Positions 16,377 to 25,755 of a stretch of 64,000 bases of DNA are shown in pieces. The stretch covers positions 1 to 64,000 of the forward strand of contig NZ_SMMI01000015.1 of NCBI RefSeq assembly GCF_009733535.1, given 5' to 3'. Within the stretch, counting starts at the first letter, position 1, and each line of letters begins with the position of its first letter. This DNA comes from Sphingobacterium endophyticum. Lineage in GTDB: Bacteria > Bacteroidota > Bacteroidia > Sphingobacteriales > Sphingobacteriaceae. The notes under the pieces are model-generated. The model was not told where the DNA came from, made no database searches, and saw nothing but the letters and a program-made list of their open reading frames with translations. The position numbers and the translations under genes are program-made.

Positions 16377-17711
16377 ATGTCTACAATATTGATAAAGAAT
16401 GCACAGGTTGTTAATGAAGGAACAATTCAAGTGCAGGATCTTTTTATTAAAAATGGCCGAATTGAGAAAATAGCAGAACATATTGATACCTCCGCAGATC
16501 AAGTCATCGATGCAGTAGGACTACATTTATTTCCAGGATTAATTGACGATCAGGTACATTTTCGGGAGCCTGGACTGACTCATAAGGCAAATATCTTTAC
16601 GGAGAGTAGAGCTGCTGTGGCAGGTGGAACAACTTCATTTATGGAAATGCCGAATACGGTTCCTAATACATTAACACAAAAGCTTTTACAAGATAAATAT
16701 GATATTGCGCAGGATAGTTCTTTAGCAAACTATTCATTCTTTATGGGAGCAGCGAACGATAATCTGGATGAAGTATTGAAAACCAATCCAAGGGATGTTT
16801 GCGGTATTAAAGTTTTTATGGGTTCTTCTACCGGAAATATGCTGGTTGATAATGAAAAAGCATTGGAAGCTATATTTAGCCAAGCTCCTACATTGATTGC
16901 AACACACTGTGAAGATGAGGCAACGATACAGGCCAATCTTGCTGAATATAAAGCGAAATACGCTGAGAATATCACAATTGAGATGCATCCATTAATCCGT
17001 TCCGCAGAAGCCTGTTATCTATCATCCTCAAAGGCGGTGGAATTGGCAAAGAAAAACAATACCCGATTGCATATTTTGCATATTTCAACTGCAAAAGAAA
17101 CCGGATTGTTTGAAAATGATATTCCATTGGAAAAGAAAAGAATTACGGCTGAAGCTTGCATTCACCATCTTTGGTTTTCAGATGCGGATTATAAAACGAA
17201 GGGAAATTTTATTAAATGGAATCCAGCCGTAAAAACAGCAGACGATCGTGATGCTATCTTAAAAGCTGTTTTGGATGGTCATATTGATGTTATTGCGACA
17301 GATCATGCTCCGCATACGATTGAGGAAAAATCACAAGCATATTTGCAGGCTCCATCTGGAGGACCTTTAGTTCAACATGCATTGCAAGCATTATTGGATA
17401 TGGTCAAAGCAGGTAAGCTGACTTTGGAACAGCTAGTTCAAAAGACCGCACATAACACAGCGATATTATTCCAAATCGAACAGAGAGGATATATTCGTGA
17501 GGGATATTGGGCTGATCTGGTATTGGTTGATTTAAATAAACCATATACAGTGACAAAGGAGAATATTCTATCCAAATGTGGATGGTCACCATTTGAAAAT
17601 CATACATTTACTTCTACAATCGAACACACAATTGTTTCGGGATTATTGGCTTATACCAATGGACAGATTCAAGAAGTGGGTTCAGGACATCGATTACTTT
17701 TTAACCGTTAA
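16377..17711 (+). CDS. pyrC: Dihydroorotase, type I (multifunctional-complex-like)
   Basis: 444 residues. It cyclises N-carbamoyl-aspartate to dihydroorotate in pyrimidine synthesis, in the cytosol. Visible metal-site motifs are the DDQVHFREPG loop (residues 57-66), GIKVFMGSSTG with the carbamylated lysine at 145, ATHCEDE, HILHIST and TDHAPHT. The first His of the usual DxHxHxR motif is Gln59 here, a variant I believe is widespread in Bacteroidota dihydroorotases. The gene ends 2 bases before the LD-carboxypeptidase gene, so a pyrimidine gene heads an operon with two peptidases. An allantoinase- or hydantoinase-like role is less likely given the FREPG and TDHAPHT context. Confidence 0.87.
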   Translation: MSTILIKNAQVVNEGTIQVQDLFIKNGRIEKIAEHIDTSADQVIDAVGLHLFPGLIDDQVHFREPGLTHKANIFTESRAAVAGGTTSFMEMPNTVPNTLTQKLLQDKYDIAQDSSLANYSFFMGAANDNLDEVLKTNPRDVCGIKVFMGSSTGNMLVDNEKALEAIFSQAPTLIATHCEDEATIQANLAEYKAKYAENITIEMHPLIRSAEACYLSSSKAVELAKKNNTRLHILHISTAKETGLFENDIPLEKKRITAEACIHHLWFSDADYKTKGNFIKWNPAVKTADDRDAILKAVLDGHIDVIATDHAPHTIEEKSQAYLQAPSGGPLVQHALQALLDMVKAGKLTLEQLVQKTAHNTAILFQIEQRGYIREGYWADLVLVDLNKPYTVTKENILSKCGWSPFENHTFTSTIEHTIVSGLLAYTNGQIQEVGSGHRLLFNR

Positions 17712-17713
17712 TA

Positions 17714-18760
17714 ATGGATAAACGTTCATTTATAAAATCATTGGGAATTGGCCTTGCTGCCGTTCCACTATTCGGAAAATCAGAAGCAATGGCAGTTGCC
17801 AATTCGATTAAACCATTGCTAAAAGGCAATGTGTTGAAAGCAGGGGATACTATTGGTATTATAGCACCGGCTAGTGCTGTAACAGGGGAAGATTCCATTA
17901 CCTTGACTAAGGAAGTTTTGGAATATTTTGGTTTTAAAGTAAAAGAAGGGAAATATATCCGAGAGCGCTATGGTAATCTAGCAGGAACGGATGATCAGCG
18001 TTTAGAGGATCTGCATGCGATGTTTGCAGATAAATCCATTGCTGGGATTCTGTGTATTCGGGGTGGAGCAGGAGCCTCCAGACTTTTGCAACGTATCGAC
18101 TATAATATGATTGCCAAAAATCCGAAAGCTCTCTTAGGCTATAGTGATATTACCGCATTGATTATGGCTTTCCAGGCGAAGATTGGTATGGTAACCTTTC
18201 ATGGACCTGTTGGTACCAGCACCTGGAGCAACTTTGTGGCCAAGACTTTTACAGATCAATTCATAGAGAATAAGTTAGTTACTTACAGTAACCCGTTAAA
18301 AAAGGGCGATGATATCGTTCAATATAAAGATCGGTTTACGACTATTAATCCGGGTGTTGCTGAAGGAAAGCTTTTAGGTGGAAATCTAACTTTAATTTCA
18401 GGTTTATGTGGATCGGAATTTCTGCCGGATTTTAAGGATAGTATTTTATTCTTGGAAGAGATTAATGAATCACCTGAGAAAGTTGACCGTATGTTCTGCC
18501 AACTGATGAATGCAGGTATATTGAAACAAATTAAAGGGTTTGTGTTTGGAAAGTGTACAGATTGTTCGCCATCGGGCGGTTACGGTTCATTGAATCTGGA
18601 TCAGATCCTTAGAGATTATATAAAACCATTGAATATTCCATCTTATTCTGGAGCAGTTATTGGTCATATCAACGATCAGTTTCTCTTGCCGGTTGGGGTA
18701 AGAGCTAAAATTGATGCCAACAAGGGTACAATAGAAATTTTAGAGAAAGCGTTAGTATAA
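17714..18760 (+). CDS. LD-carboxypeptidase (peptidase family S66), exported
   Basis: 348 residues. S66 enzymes remove the terminal D-Ala from murein tetrapeptides (LD bond), as in LdcA and Bacillus YkfA. The first 27 residues (MDKRSFIKSLGIGLAAVPLF...) look like an export signal, so it would act in the periplasm rather than the cytosol as in E. coli. The catalytic set is visible: nucleophile Ser144 in LLGYSDITAL, the acid in LEEINESPEKVDRM, and His in GHINDQ near the C-terminus. RGGAGASRLL forms the conserved glycine loop. It is tightly coupled to the M14 carboxypeptidase that starts 1 base after its stop. Confidence 0.9.
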   Translation: MDKRSFIKSLGIGLAAVPLFGKSEAMAVANSIKPLLKGNVLKAGDTIGIIAPASAVTGEDSITLTKEVLEYFGFKVKEGKYIRERYGNLAGTDDQRLEDLHAMFADKSIAGILCIRGGAGASRLLQRIDYNMIAKNPKALLGYSDITALIMAFQAKIGMVTFHGPVGTSTWSNFVAKTFTDQFIENKLVTYSNPLKKGDDIVQYKDRFTTINPGVAEGKLLGGNLTLISGLCGSEFLPDFKDSILFLEEINESPEKVDRMFCQLMNAGILKQIKGFVFGKCTDCSPSGGYGSLNLDQILRDYIKPLNIPSYSGAVIGHINDQFLLPVGVRAKIDANKGTIEILEKALV

Positions 18761-18761
18761 T

Positions 18762-20270
18762 ATGAAGTTATTTGTCGTTTCCTTAGGTCTTTTGGCCGCC
18801 ACTACATGCAGCAATCCATTTTCAGGATCTTCTAATTCCTCGAATTCAGGCTATCAACTGGATACAGCTCAAATGAATAAAATTCATTCGACGTATAAGG
18901 AATCAGCTTTGTTTTCCAGAAGATTTAAGCATAAAGATGTTGATTCATTGATACAATTACATCATAAAAGCAATGTTTTTAAGATTTCTCAGATTGGGAA
19001 ATCTGTTGAAGGGCGTTCAATCAATGAATTGGAATATGGAGATGGCGATAAAAAGGTGATGCTATGGTCGCAGATGCATGGTGATGAACCTACGGCAACG
19101 ATGGCTCTTTTCGACCTTTTCAATTTCCTGGAAGGGAAAGGCGATGGCTTTGACAGTGTCAGGACTTTATTGAAGGACAATCTGAATATCCATTTTATTC
19201 CTATGCTAAATCCTGATGGTGCTGAGCGATTTTTAAGGAGAAATGCACAAAGTATTGATCTCAATAGGGATGCAAGGGCAAATCAAACGGTTGAAGGCGC
19301 TCTATTGAAATCCAGAGCAAAAGAAATTCAACCGAGATATGGGTTTAACCTACATGACCAAAACATCTATTACAATGTTCCTGGCACAAAAAACCCAGTT
19401 ACCATTTCTTTATTGGCTCCAGCCTTTAATACTGAGCGGGAAATCAATGAGGTAAGAGAAGGGGCGATGCAGATCATTGTTGGTATGAATAAGGTTTTGC
19501 AGCAGTATATTCCTGATGCGGTTGCAAAGTATGATGATACTTATACTCCTCGTGGGTTTGGTGACAACTTTCAATCTTGGGGAGCGAGTACCGTTTTGAT
19601 TGAATCAGGCGGTTTAAAAGGAGATCCCGAAAAACAACAGATTAGGAAGTTGAATTTTATCATCATTTTAAACGCTTTAATGGAAATAGCTCAGGGAACC
19701 TATGAGAATTATGATGCCAAAGGTTATGAAGATATTCCATTCAATGCTAGCAATATGCACGATATCGTTATTCGAGGTTTAGAAATTGGCTCGGATTCCA
19801 TACCATTAAAGACAGACATTGCGGTGCGAAGAGGGGAAAGTACAGAAGGTAGGGATTTCTATGTTCGTGGAAGGATTGAAGATATTGGTGATCTTCCGGA
19901 ATCTTTTGGGTATGATGAAGTGAATGGAGAGGACTTAAAATTTATTCAGGGGAAGATTGCTGAAAAGCCTGTTCCTACCCTTGAATCCATTACGCCCGAA
20001 CTTGCTTATGATCTTTTGAAAAAAGGATATATGGGCGTTCAGGTTCAGACATTAAAACCAGAACAGGCCAATCAATTGCATAATTTTCCTATTCAAATAT
20101 TTGCTGGCCAAGCATTTGCCACAACTCCTTTTATAGATCTAGGCGGAACAGCGAATTTCTATGTTGCTGATAAAGACGGGAAATTAAAATATGCTATTCT
20201 CAATGGTTATTTAATAGACCTGTCCAAGCCTTTAAGTGAGGTTGGGTTGTTGAAGAATAGGGTGCAATAG
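18762..20270 (+). CDS. M14 family zinc carboxypeptidase, exported
   Basis: 502 residues. The N-terminus is a signal peptide (MKLFVVSLGLLAATTC); Cys16 could be lipidated, but the -1 residue is Thr, so the lipobox is poor. The zinc site is clear: HGDE (His106, Glu109) and the second His in YGFNLHDQN (His198). NPDGAERF and IDLNRDAR carry the usual substrate-binding Asn-Arg, and VLIESGG supplies the catalytic Glu. M14 enzymes remove C-terminal residues; some members (such as gamma-D-Glu-mDAP hydrolases) act on murein peptides. Together with the LD-carboxypeptidase, that is the favoured role here. The C-terminal 180 residues are an uncharacterised extension. Confidence 0.88.
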   Translation: MKLFVVSLGLLAATTCSNPFSGSSNSSNSGYQLDTAQMNKIHSTYKESALFSRRFKHKDVDSLIQLHHKSNVFKISQIGKSVEGRSINELEYGDGDKKVMLWSQMHGDEPTATMALFDLFNFLEGKGDGFDSVRTLLKDNLNIHFIPMLNPDGAERFLRRNAQSIDLNRDARANQTVEGALLKSRAKEIQPRYGFNLHDQNIYYNVPGTKNPVTISLLAPAFNTEREINEVREGAMQIIVGMNKVLQQYIPDAVAKYDDTYTPRGFGDNFQSWGASTVLIESGGLKGDPEKQQIRKLNFIIILNALMEIAQGTYENYDAKGYEDIPFNASNMHDIVIRGLEIGSDSIPLKTDIAVRRGESTEGRDFYVRGRIEDIGDLPESFGYDEVNGEDLKFIQGKIAEKPVPTLESITPELAYDLLKKGYMGVQVQTLKPEQANQLHNFPIQIFAGQAFATTPFIDLGGTANFYVADKDGKLKYAILNGYLIDLSKPLSEVGLLKNRVQ

Positions 20271-20922
20271 ACAGTAGACATTAAGAGTAGTTAGTATTTT
20301 GTAGTTAGTAGTTAGACTAAAGACATGAGAGATAGAGAGGAGGTAGCGGGTTTTAGTTGGGGGTGAACGGTCTGTTGTTTTTTATTTCTATTGATTTTGC
20401 TTACCTATGAGATTTGGAAATATGCCGCACCTGTGGTGTTGAATGGTCTATAGTCTTTTTTTTATTGTGTTTGAACAAAAATCCCATAGGGATGACATAT
20501 CTATAGCCAGACCCGTAGGGTCTGGAATAATGGTTAATTCCAAAACAACTCCGTAGGAGTGACATGTTTCTTATGTGGTTTAGGAAATATGTCACACCTA
20601 CGTCGTTGAATTCTGTTATGTAATATTAATTTCTATAGATATTGCATCCCTGCAGGATTCATTGGATATTCCATCCCTCCGGGATTTGACAAATATATTA
20701 TCCCGCTAGGATTTGAAAATATGCTTCTAAACAATTTCTATTTCAAGCCATAGGAGCTTAAAAAAAGTGGTTTAGGGGAATGTTATCTCCTAAACCACTT
20801 TTAACTATATTTGATGAAAATGACAAAAGTATAAAACCGGTCAACTCTATTTAGATATGGACAACTATCTCGTCTCTAATGTCTTGTGTCTTATGTCTAA
20901 TGTCTTATGTCTATCCTCATCC
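20271..20922. repeat. Intergenic block of dispersed short palindromes and heptamer repeats
   Basis: 652 bases without a gene. From about 20411 to 20715 there are at least six short palindromes built on CCnnnAGG, such as ATCCCATAGGGAT (20481), CAGACCCGTAGGGTCTGG (20508), ACTCCGTAGGAGT (20549), CATCCCTGCAGGATTC and CATCCCTCCGGGATTTG. They are joined by GACATAT/AAATATG spacers. Two longer units (20411-20450 and 20580-20615) are diverged copies of each other. Heptamer repeats of the GTCTTAT/GTCTAAT type run from 20881 to 20913, with related AGACATTA motifs after 20275. Such unit families recur between genes in Bacteroidota genomes; their role is unknown. Confidence 0.6.
20761..20803. terminator. 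Terminator between M14 and susD-like genes
   Basis: AAAAGTGGTTTAGG pairs with CCTAAACCACTTTT around a short loop, with A and T runs outside. It lies downstream of both the M14 gene (+) and the susD-like gene at 20923 (-). Confidence 0.85.
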
Positions 20923-22344
20923 CTATGGTTTATCCCACCACAATTCGGTGCTCAATGGCACTTCTGCTGGAACGTTGGATCCATTTTCGGTGATTTCCTC
21001 TGAAGGATATGCTACTCTACGGATGAATTTACCACCTAATACGGCACCTAATGGAAGTTTGAAATCTTTGTATTTATAATCAAATCGACGTACATCATTC
21101 CATGCTTCTGCATTGGTGTAGGTTACTACATATTTCTCGCGGAAAATATCCAATAAGGTTAAGTTCGCCTGTCCAACGGAGATTGCTGTGATATACTTAG
21201 CCGCATCAGCTGCAGGTACAGTAAGTTTGTCCATGCTTGCTTTGACCCCAGCTAAGAACGCGGTATAGGCCAATGCCTTATTGTTATCTCTAAATGCAGC
21301 TTCGGCTTCGATAAATTTAACTTCGGCATATGTTAAAATCGTCAAAGGTGAGGCATCGCTTGTAACTGGAGAATTGAAGCTGATATAACATTCGTCACGA
21401 ACCGTATTGGCAGCACCCACATTTCCTTGACCGCTGACTGTACCGACATAAACTCCATGAACCGTTTTTTCAGTAATTTTTGATACGCGAGGGTCAACAA
21501 TGCCGTAAGTTTCACCGTTTAATTGATTGATGAAATTGCTGCCCAACCAACCATCTAAGTTGTTCTGAAGATTGCTACGTGATATAGATGCCCAAGGGTT
21601 AACACCGTCGAATGTAACCATCCCTACATCTTCGGCATTCGATTCTAATGATGCTTGCGCAGCAGCTATAACTTGCTTGGCATTGTAAGATGATTTTTTG
21701 CTTATTTTATTTAAAACACGAGCTTTAAGGCCGTTTGTAAATTTGATCCATTTGTCAATTTTTCCGCCATTTAAAAGATCGTCTTTTTCGCTCAATGTTT
21801 GAGAACCGTCGGTCCTTTTGAAATTTTCTAGGGCTTTATTCAATAAATCAACCTGAGCTTTATACACATCTTCTTCACTATCATAAGGCACATTTAAAGT
21901 TGCCTCTTTACCAAAAGCTTTACTATATGGAACGGAACCCCAAGTATCAGCTACTAGTGCCAATTCGTATGCGGTTAATGCTTGCGCGACAGCAAGGTGA
22001 TGATAAGCAGCAGCTTCTTCGGATTTAACCATATAATCATACAAATCTGCTAGGGCATAGAATAAATTATTCCATGTAGTCGAGTTATTTGTAATCTGAT
22101 AGGTATCCGTATCCGATCCGGGAGAAGGACTGGCAAAATATTGCGAATACTGATTATTGAAATAAGCAATTCTATAGTTGTTAAATGCCGCTTTATGTGT
22201 TGATGTAGTTAAAAGCGCATTTAAAGGTGGAGTTTGAACCAAGTTCGGATTATCGGTCAAATCAAAGTAGTCTTTACAGCTGTTCATTGAGAACAGGGTT
22301 AAAGCTAGCAGGGATATTTTTCCTATTTTGATGAATTTTTTCAT
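20923..22344 (-). CDS. SusD-like outer-membrane lipoprotein (SusD-like family 2)
   Basis: 473 residues. The lipoprotein signal ends at NSC (Cys near residue 23), followed by KDYFDLTDNPNLVQTPPLNALLT, the characteristic opening of SusD-like family 2. The protein continues with the helical AYELALVADTWGSVPYSKAF segment and an EAWNDVRRFDYK C-terminal motif. It is the partner of the SusC-like transporter that ends 11 bases upstream. Because peptidoglycan-peptide enzymes lie on both sides of the two SusC/SusD pairs, I infer that it binds peptides or muropeptides rather than glycans. Confidence 0.92.
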   Translation of the reverse strand: MKKFIKIGKISLLALTLFSMNSCKDYFDLTDNPNLVQTPPLNALLTTSTHKAAFNNYRIAYFNNQYSQYFASPSPGSDTDTYQITNNSTTWNNLFYALADLYDYMVKSEEAAAYHHLAVAQALTAYELALVADTWGSVPYSKAFGKEATLNVPYDSEEDVYKAQVDLLNKALENFKRTDGSQTLSEKDDLLNGGKIDKWIKFTNGLKARVLNKISKKSSYNAKQVIAAAQASLESNAEDVGMVTFDGVNPWASISRSNLQNNLDGWLGSNFINQLNGETYGIVDPRVSKITEKTVHGVYVGTVSGQGNVGAANTVRDECYISFNSPVTSDASPLTILTYAEVKFIEAEAAFRDNNKALAYTAFLAGVKASMDKLTVPAADAAKYITAISVGQANLTLLDIFREKYVVTYTNAEAWNDVRRFDYKYKDFKLPLGAVLGGKFIRRVAYPSEEITENGSNVPAEVPLSTELWWDKP

Positions 22345-22355
22345 GATCTTAAGAA

Positions 22356-25300
22356 TTAAAAGCCAACATTTAAGCTGAATAAGAAACTGCGCACAGCAGG
22401 GTAGGTCATACCTGCGAATCCTTCGATATTGGAACCGCTAGCGGTTGTGGAGTTTTCAGGATCATAACCTGAATATTTTGTCCACAGTGCCAGATTGTTA
22501 CCAATAACAGATATTCTAGCATTTTTTACAAACTTATTTTCCAACCATGCTTGTGGCAAGCTGTATCCCAGAGATACCGATCTTAACCTTAACCATGAGG
22601 CATCCTCAACAAAGAATTGTGAATTTCCTCGGTAATAGTTTCTGTAATATCCATTACCATAATCTACATTGTTCTTTGGATCTTTACCTTGACCTAACCA
22701 CACTTCTTTGGTGTTTTTCGATCCGTCCGCAAGAACTCCATCGAAAGTCATATAGTCATTACGGTTGGTTGTGTAGTCCGCTTCTCCAAATGCCGCCATA
22801 AAGTTTCCTAATTGGTTATAGCGATATTGACCTACACGCGCATCGAACAAGATGTTTAGAGATAGTCCTTTGTAATTGAAGGTATTGTTCCAACCGGCAA
22901 TCCAATTAGGTTGAACATTTCCTAATTTCTTAGGAACATTGGTTGATTCCAATACTGGAAAACCATTGCTGCCGATTAACAAAGGACGACTTTCATCATA
23001 TTCACGTGTAACATCCAATCCTTGAGCAATTTCATCCGGAGTATAATATCTTTTATAGGTTCTACCATATAAAGTTCCATAAGACTCTCCTGGTCGAATA
23101 CGCATGGACACCGTCGAGTTTAGATATCCATATTCAGAGGAAACTACAATTTCGTCATCTAAATCTTCACGAATCTCAAGCACTTTGTTTCTATTGAAAG
23201 AGAAGTTTACATCGGAATTCCATGAGAAATCATCTTTTTTCACAGGAACTGTATTTAAGGTAACTTCAAGACCCCTATTGCGCATACTTCCTGCATTGAT
23301 GGAAGCTGTAACGAAACCAGTTGTCGATGAGACAGGTACTTGGATAATTTGATCTTTACTCACAGAGTTATAGAAGTTCAGGTCTAAGCCAATACGACTT
23401 TGAAGGAATTTCAATTCTAAACCAGCTTCATAGGTATTGGTGAATTCAGGTTTTAATTGAGGATCTCCCAATAAAGATGGCCTTGTGAATCCAATATATC
23501 CGGTCGGTAAATTGGTGTAAGGAGCAAAACCAGCACTCGTTGAATATGGAGCTGCATCCTTACCGATCTGTGCATAAGAAAGTCTTAACTTACCAAAGGT
23601 AATTGCTTCAGGCATTTGAAATTGGTCTGAAAACACATAACTCAATGTGGCCGATGGATAGAAAAAGGATCTGTTGTTTTTACTTAAGGTCGAAGTAATA
23701 TCATTTCTTCCCGTTACGGTCAAGAATAGATAATCTTTATAGGCTAAGTTCAACTCCCCAAAATATCCTACCAATCTATATTTCTCATTGTAGGTCGCTG
23801 CTTTTAAGATATTGGCATTTCCGAGATCAAACCAATTGTAAACTGTCAAATCACCACCTTCCGTAGAAGTTCTTTTGATATTTCGATCGTAAATATCCTG
23901 TCCGACTCTTAAAGTTGCATTGAAATCTTCGGTGAAATCATGTTTAAAAGTGGCAATAAACGTACTGGTTAAAGCTCTGAAATTATTGTTGTACACATTG
24001 TAGAAACCACGTCCGTCGGCACCTTCGACACCATTATCGTACACGATTCTTTCATCGGCTAATCCTTGGTATCCAATTGCCGTAGCCTCGCGATTATCAC
24101 GGTATGCATCCACCCCGATTCGATACATGAAATCCACCCATTTTGCAGGAGAATAGGTCAGGTCAAAACCTCCAATAACACGCAATACATCATCTTTAAA
24201 ACGATTCGTATGTGCAACATAAATCGGATTGTCGGTTTCACCATAGGAGTTCATAGTGCCATTTTCTAACACATAATCTCTGATGTTGTGTCTTGGCGAC
24301 CAATAGATTAATTGTTCAGCATAACGATTTGCATTACCACGATATCCACCTGAATTCGTTACGGCTATTGACGATCCCCCTTTTAATTTTTCACTTAAAG
24401 TGAAATTTGTATTTAACCTTCCCTGGTAATTTTTAAAGTCCGTTGCAGGTAATACCCCATTATGTTTTAATTGAGAAACAGAGGTGAGGAAGCTAAATTT
24501 TTCAGAGCCACCCGAAAAGCTTAAGGAGTTTCTGAATTGATTGCCAGAATCGAAAGCTTCTTCAAAAGGTTTGTATAATGAACTAGGGTGTGTAGGGTCA
24601 AGTTTTATAGCTTCAGCGACAGTTGGTCCAAAAGCAGGCCAGAAATCATCCTTATTATAGACACCTTGCCAACCTTGTGAATAGGTGTCCTGCATTTTAG
24701 GGAACTTATTTACATTTTCAACGCCGACCGTTCCTTGATAGTCAATTTTCAAAGTTCCCGCTTTACCGCTTTTCGTTGTAATCACGACTACTCCATTAGC
24801 TCCACGAAGGCCATATAATGCCGTAGCGGCACCACCTTTAAGGATGTTAATGGTTTCGATATCATCCGGGTTGATGTCCACGGCACGGTTACTCATCCCG
24901 CGTACTTCTGCAGTACCACCTTGTGTCGAAGTGGAGTTATCCATCATAATTCCATCAATGACAAAGAGAGGTTGACTAGGACGGGAAGGGTCAATAGAGT
25001 TGATACCACGGATTTGGATATTTGCACCTTGACCAGGGGCACCACCCGTTGAACTGATCGTTGCACCGGCAATCTTTCCTTGAAGTGCATTGACTAAGTT
25101 GGGCTGCTTGTTGGCATTTAAAGTTGCACTATTGACACTTTGCGCACCATAGCCCAATGATTTTTCACTTCTTTGGATTCCTAAAGCCGTAACGACAACT
25201 TCATCGATTTCGCTATCATCATTCTGAAGCTGTATGGATAAGTTTGTTTTTCCATTGATTAAAACTTCGTGAGGGGCATATCCCACAGCTCGGATTAATA

Positions 25301-25511
25301 ATGTTCCATTGCTAGGGGCATTTAGGGTAAACAATCCACTCTCATTGCTGGACGTACCCTGTTGGGTACCTTTTACGAAGATAGAGGCCCCTATGATAGG
25401 TTCTCCTTCCGCATTTGTGATTTTTCCAGCTATAGACAATTGTTGTGCAGAGAGCATCTGTATTGAGCATAATGATGCAACTGCAATAGATAAGCAAGTT
25501 GGTAATTTCAT
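22356..25511 (-). CDS. SusC/RagA-type TonB-linked outer-membrane transporter
   Basis: 1051 residues: signal peptide to about 22, carboxypeptidase-D-regulatory-like domain (SIAGKITNAEGEPIIGASI), the EIDEVVVTALGIQRSEKSLGYG linker, plug (VNALQGKIAGATISS; LFVIDGIMMD; INILKGGAATALYGLRGA) and barrel ending FLFSLNVGF. The plug and barrel motifs follow the usual SusC order. It begins a two-gene operon with the SusD-like gene at 20923 and is separated from the next SusC/SusD pair by a terminator at 25708, so the two pairs are transcribed independently. Confidence 0.95.
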   Translation of the reverse strand: MKLPTCLSIAVASLCSIQMLSAQQLSIAGKITNAEGEPIIGASIFVKGTQQGTSSNESGLFTLNAPSNGTLLIRAVGYAPHEVLINGKTNLSIQLQNDDSEIDEVVVTALGIQRSEKSLGYGAQSVNSATLNANKQPNLVNALQGKIAGATISSTGGAPGQGANIQIRGINSIDPSRPSQPLFVIDGIMMDNSTSTQGGTAEVRGMSNRAVDINPDDIETINILKGGAATALYGLRGANGVVVITTKSGKAGTLKIDYQGTVGVENVNKFPKMQDTYSQGWQGVYNKDDFWPAFGPTVAEAIKLDPTHPSSLYKPFEEAFDSGNQFRNSLSFSGGSEKFSFLTSVSQLKHNGVLPATDFKNYQGRLNTNFTLSEKLKGGSSIAVTNSGGYRGNANRYAEQLIYWSPRHNIRDYVLENGTMNSYGETDNPIYVAHTNRFKDDVLRVIGGFDLTYSPAKWVDFMYRIGVDAYRDNREATAIGYQGLADERIVYDNGVEGADGRGFYNVYNNNFRALTSTFIATFKHDFTEDFNATLRVGQDIYDRNIKRTSTEGGDLTVYNWFDLGNANILKAATYNEKYRLVGYFGELNLAYKDYLFLTVTGRNDITSTLSKNNRSFFYPSATLSYVFSDQFQMPEAITFGKLRLSYAQIGKDAAPYSTSAGFAPYTNLPTGYIGFTRPSLLGDPQLKPEFTNTYEAGLELKFLQSRIGLDLNFYNSVSKDQIIQVPVSSTTGFVTASINAGSMRNRGLEVTLNTVPVKKDDFSWNSDVNFSFNRNKVLEIREDLDDEIVVSSEYGYLNSTVSMRIRPGESYGTLYGRTYKRYYTPDEIAQGLDVTREYDESRPLLIGSNGFPVLESTNVPKKLGNVQPNWIAGWNNTFNYKGLSLNILFDARVGQYRYNQLGNFMAAFGEADYTTNRNDYMTFDGVLADGSKNTKEVWLGQGKDPKNNVDYGNGYYRNYYRGNSQFFVEDASWLRLRSVSLGYSLPQAWLENKFVKNARISVIGNNLALWTKYSGYDPENSTTASGSNIEGFAGMTYPAVRSFLFSLNVGF

Positions 25512-25707
25512 CTTTAGCGTTATTGGTTATTTAGATAAACGAATATAACGGATTCATGTTAAAAACAATGAATAATTTGCAAAAAAATGCAATGATGAAT
25601 AAGGAATTTTTACCTGATTACGTGATTTTTACTAAAATCGATAAATATTTTGCGTTTTTATGAGGATTTGTAGTTTAAAACTTCAGAATTTAACTAGTGA
25701 AAATAAA

Positions 25708-25737
25708 AAACGGGAAAGATTTTCTCTTTCCCGTTTA
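25708..25737 (-). terminator. Terminator of the nlpC-epimerase-susC-susD operon
   Basis: AAACGGGAAAGA and TCTTTCCCGTTT form a 12-bp stem with a TTTTC loop, 19 bases beyond the stop of the susD-like gene at 25756. Confidence 0.87.
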
Positions 25738-25755
25738 ATGGATTATTAATAATAA

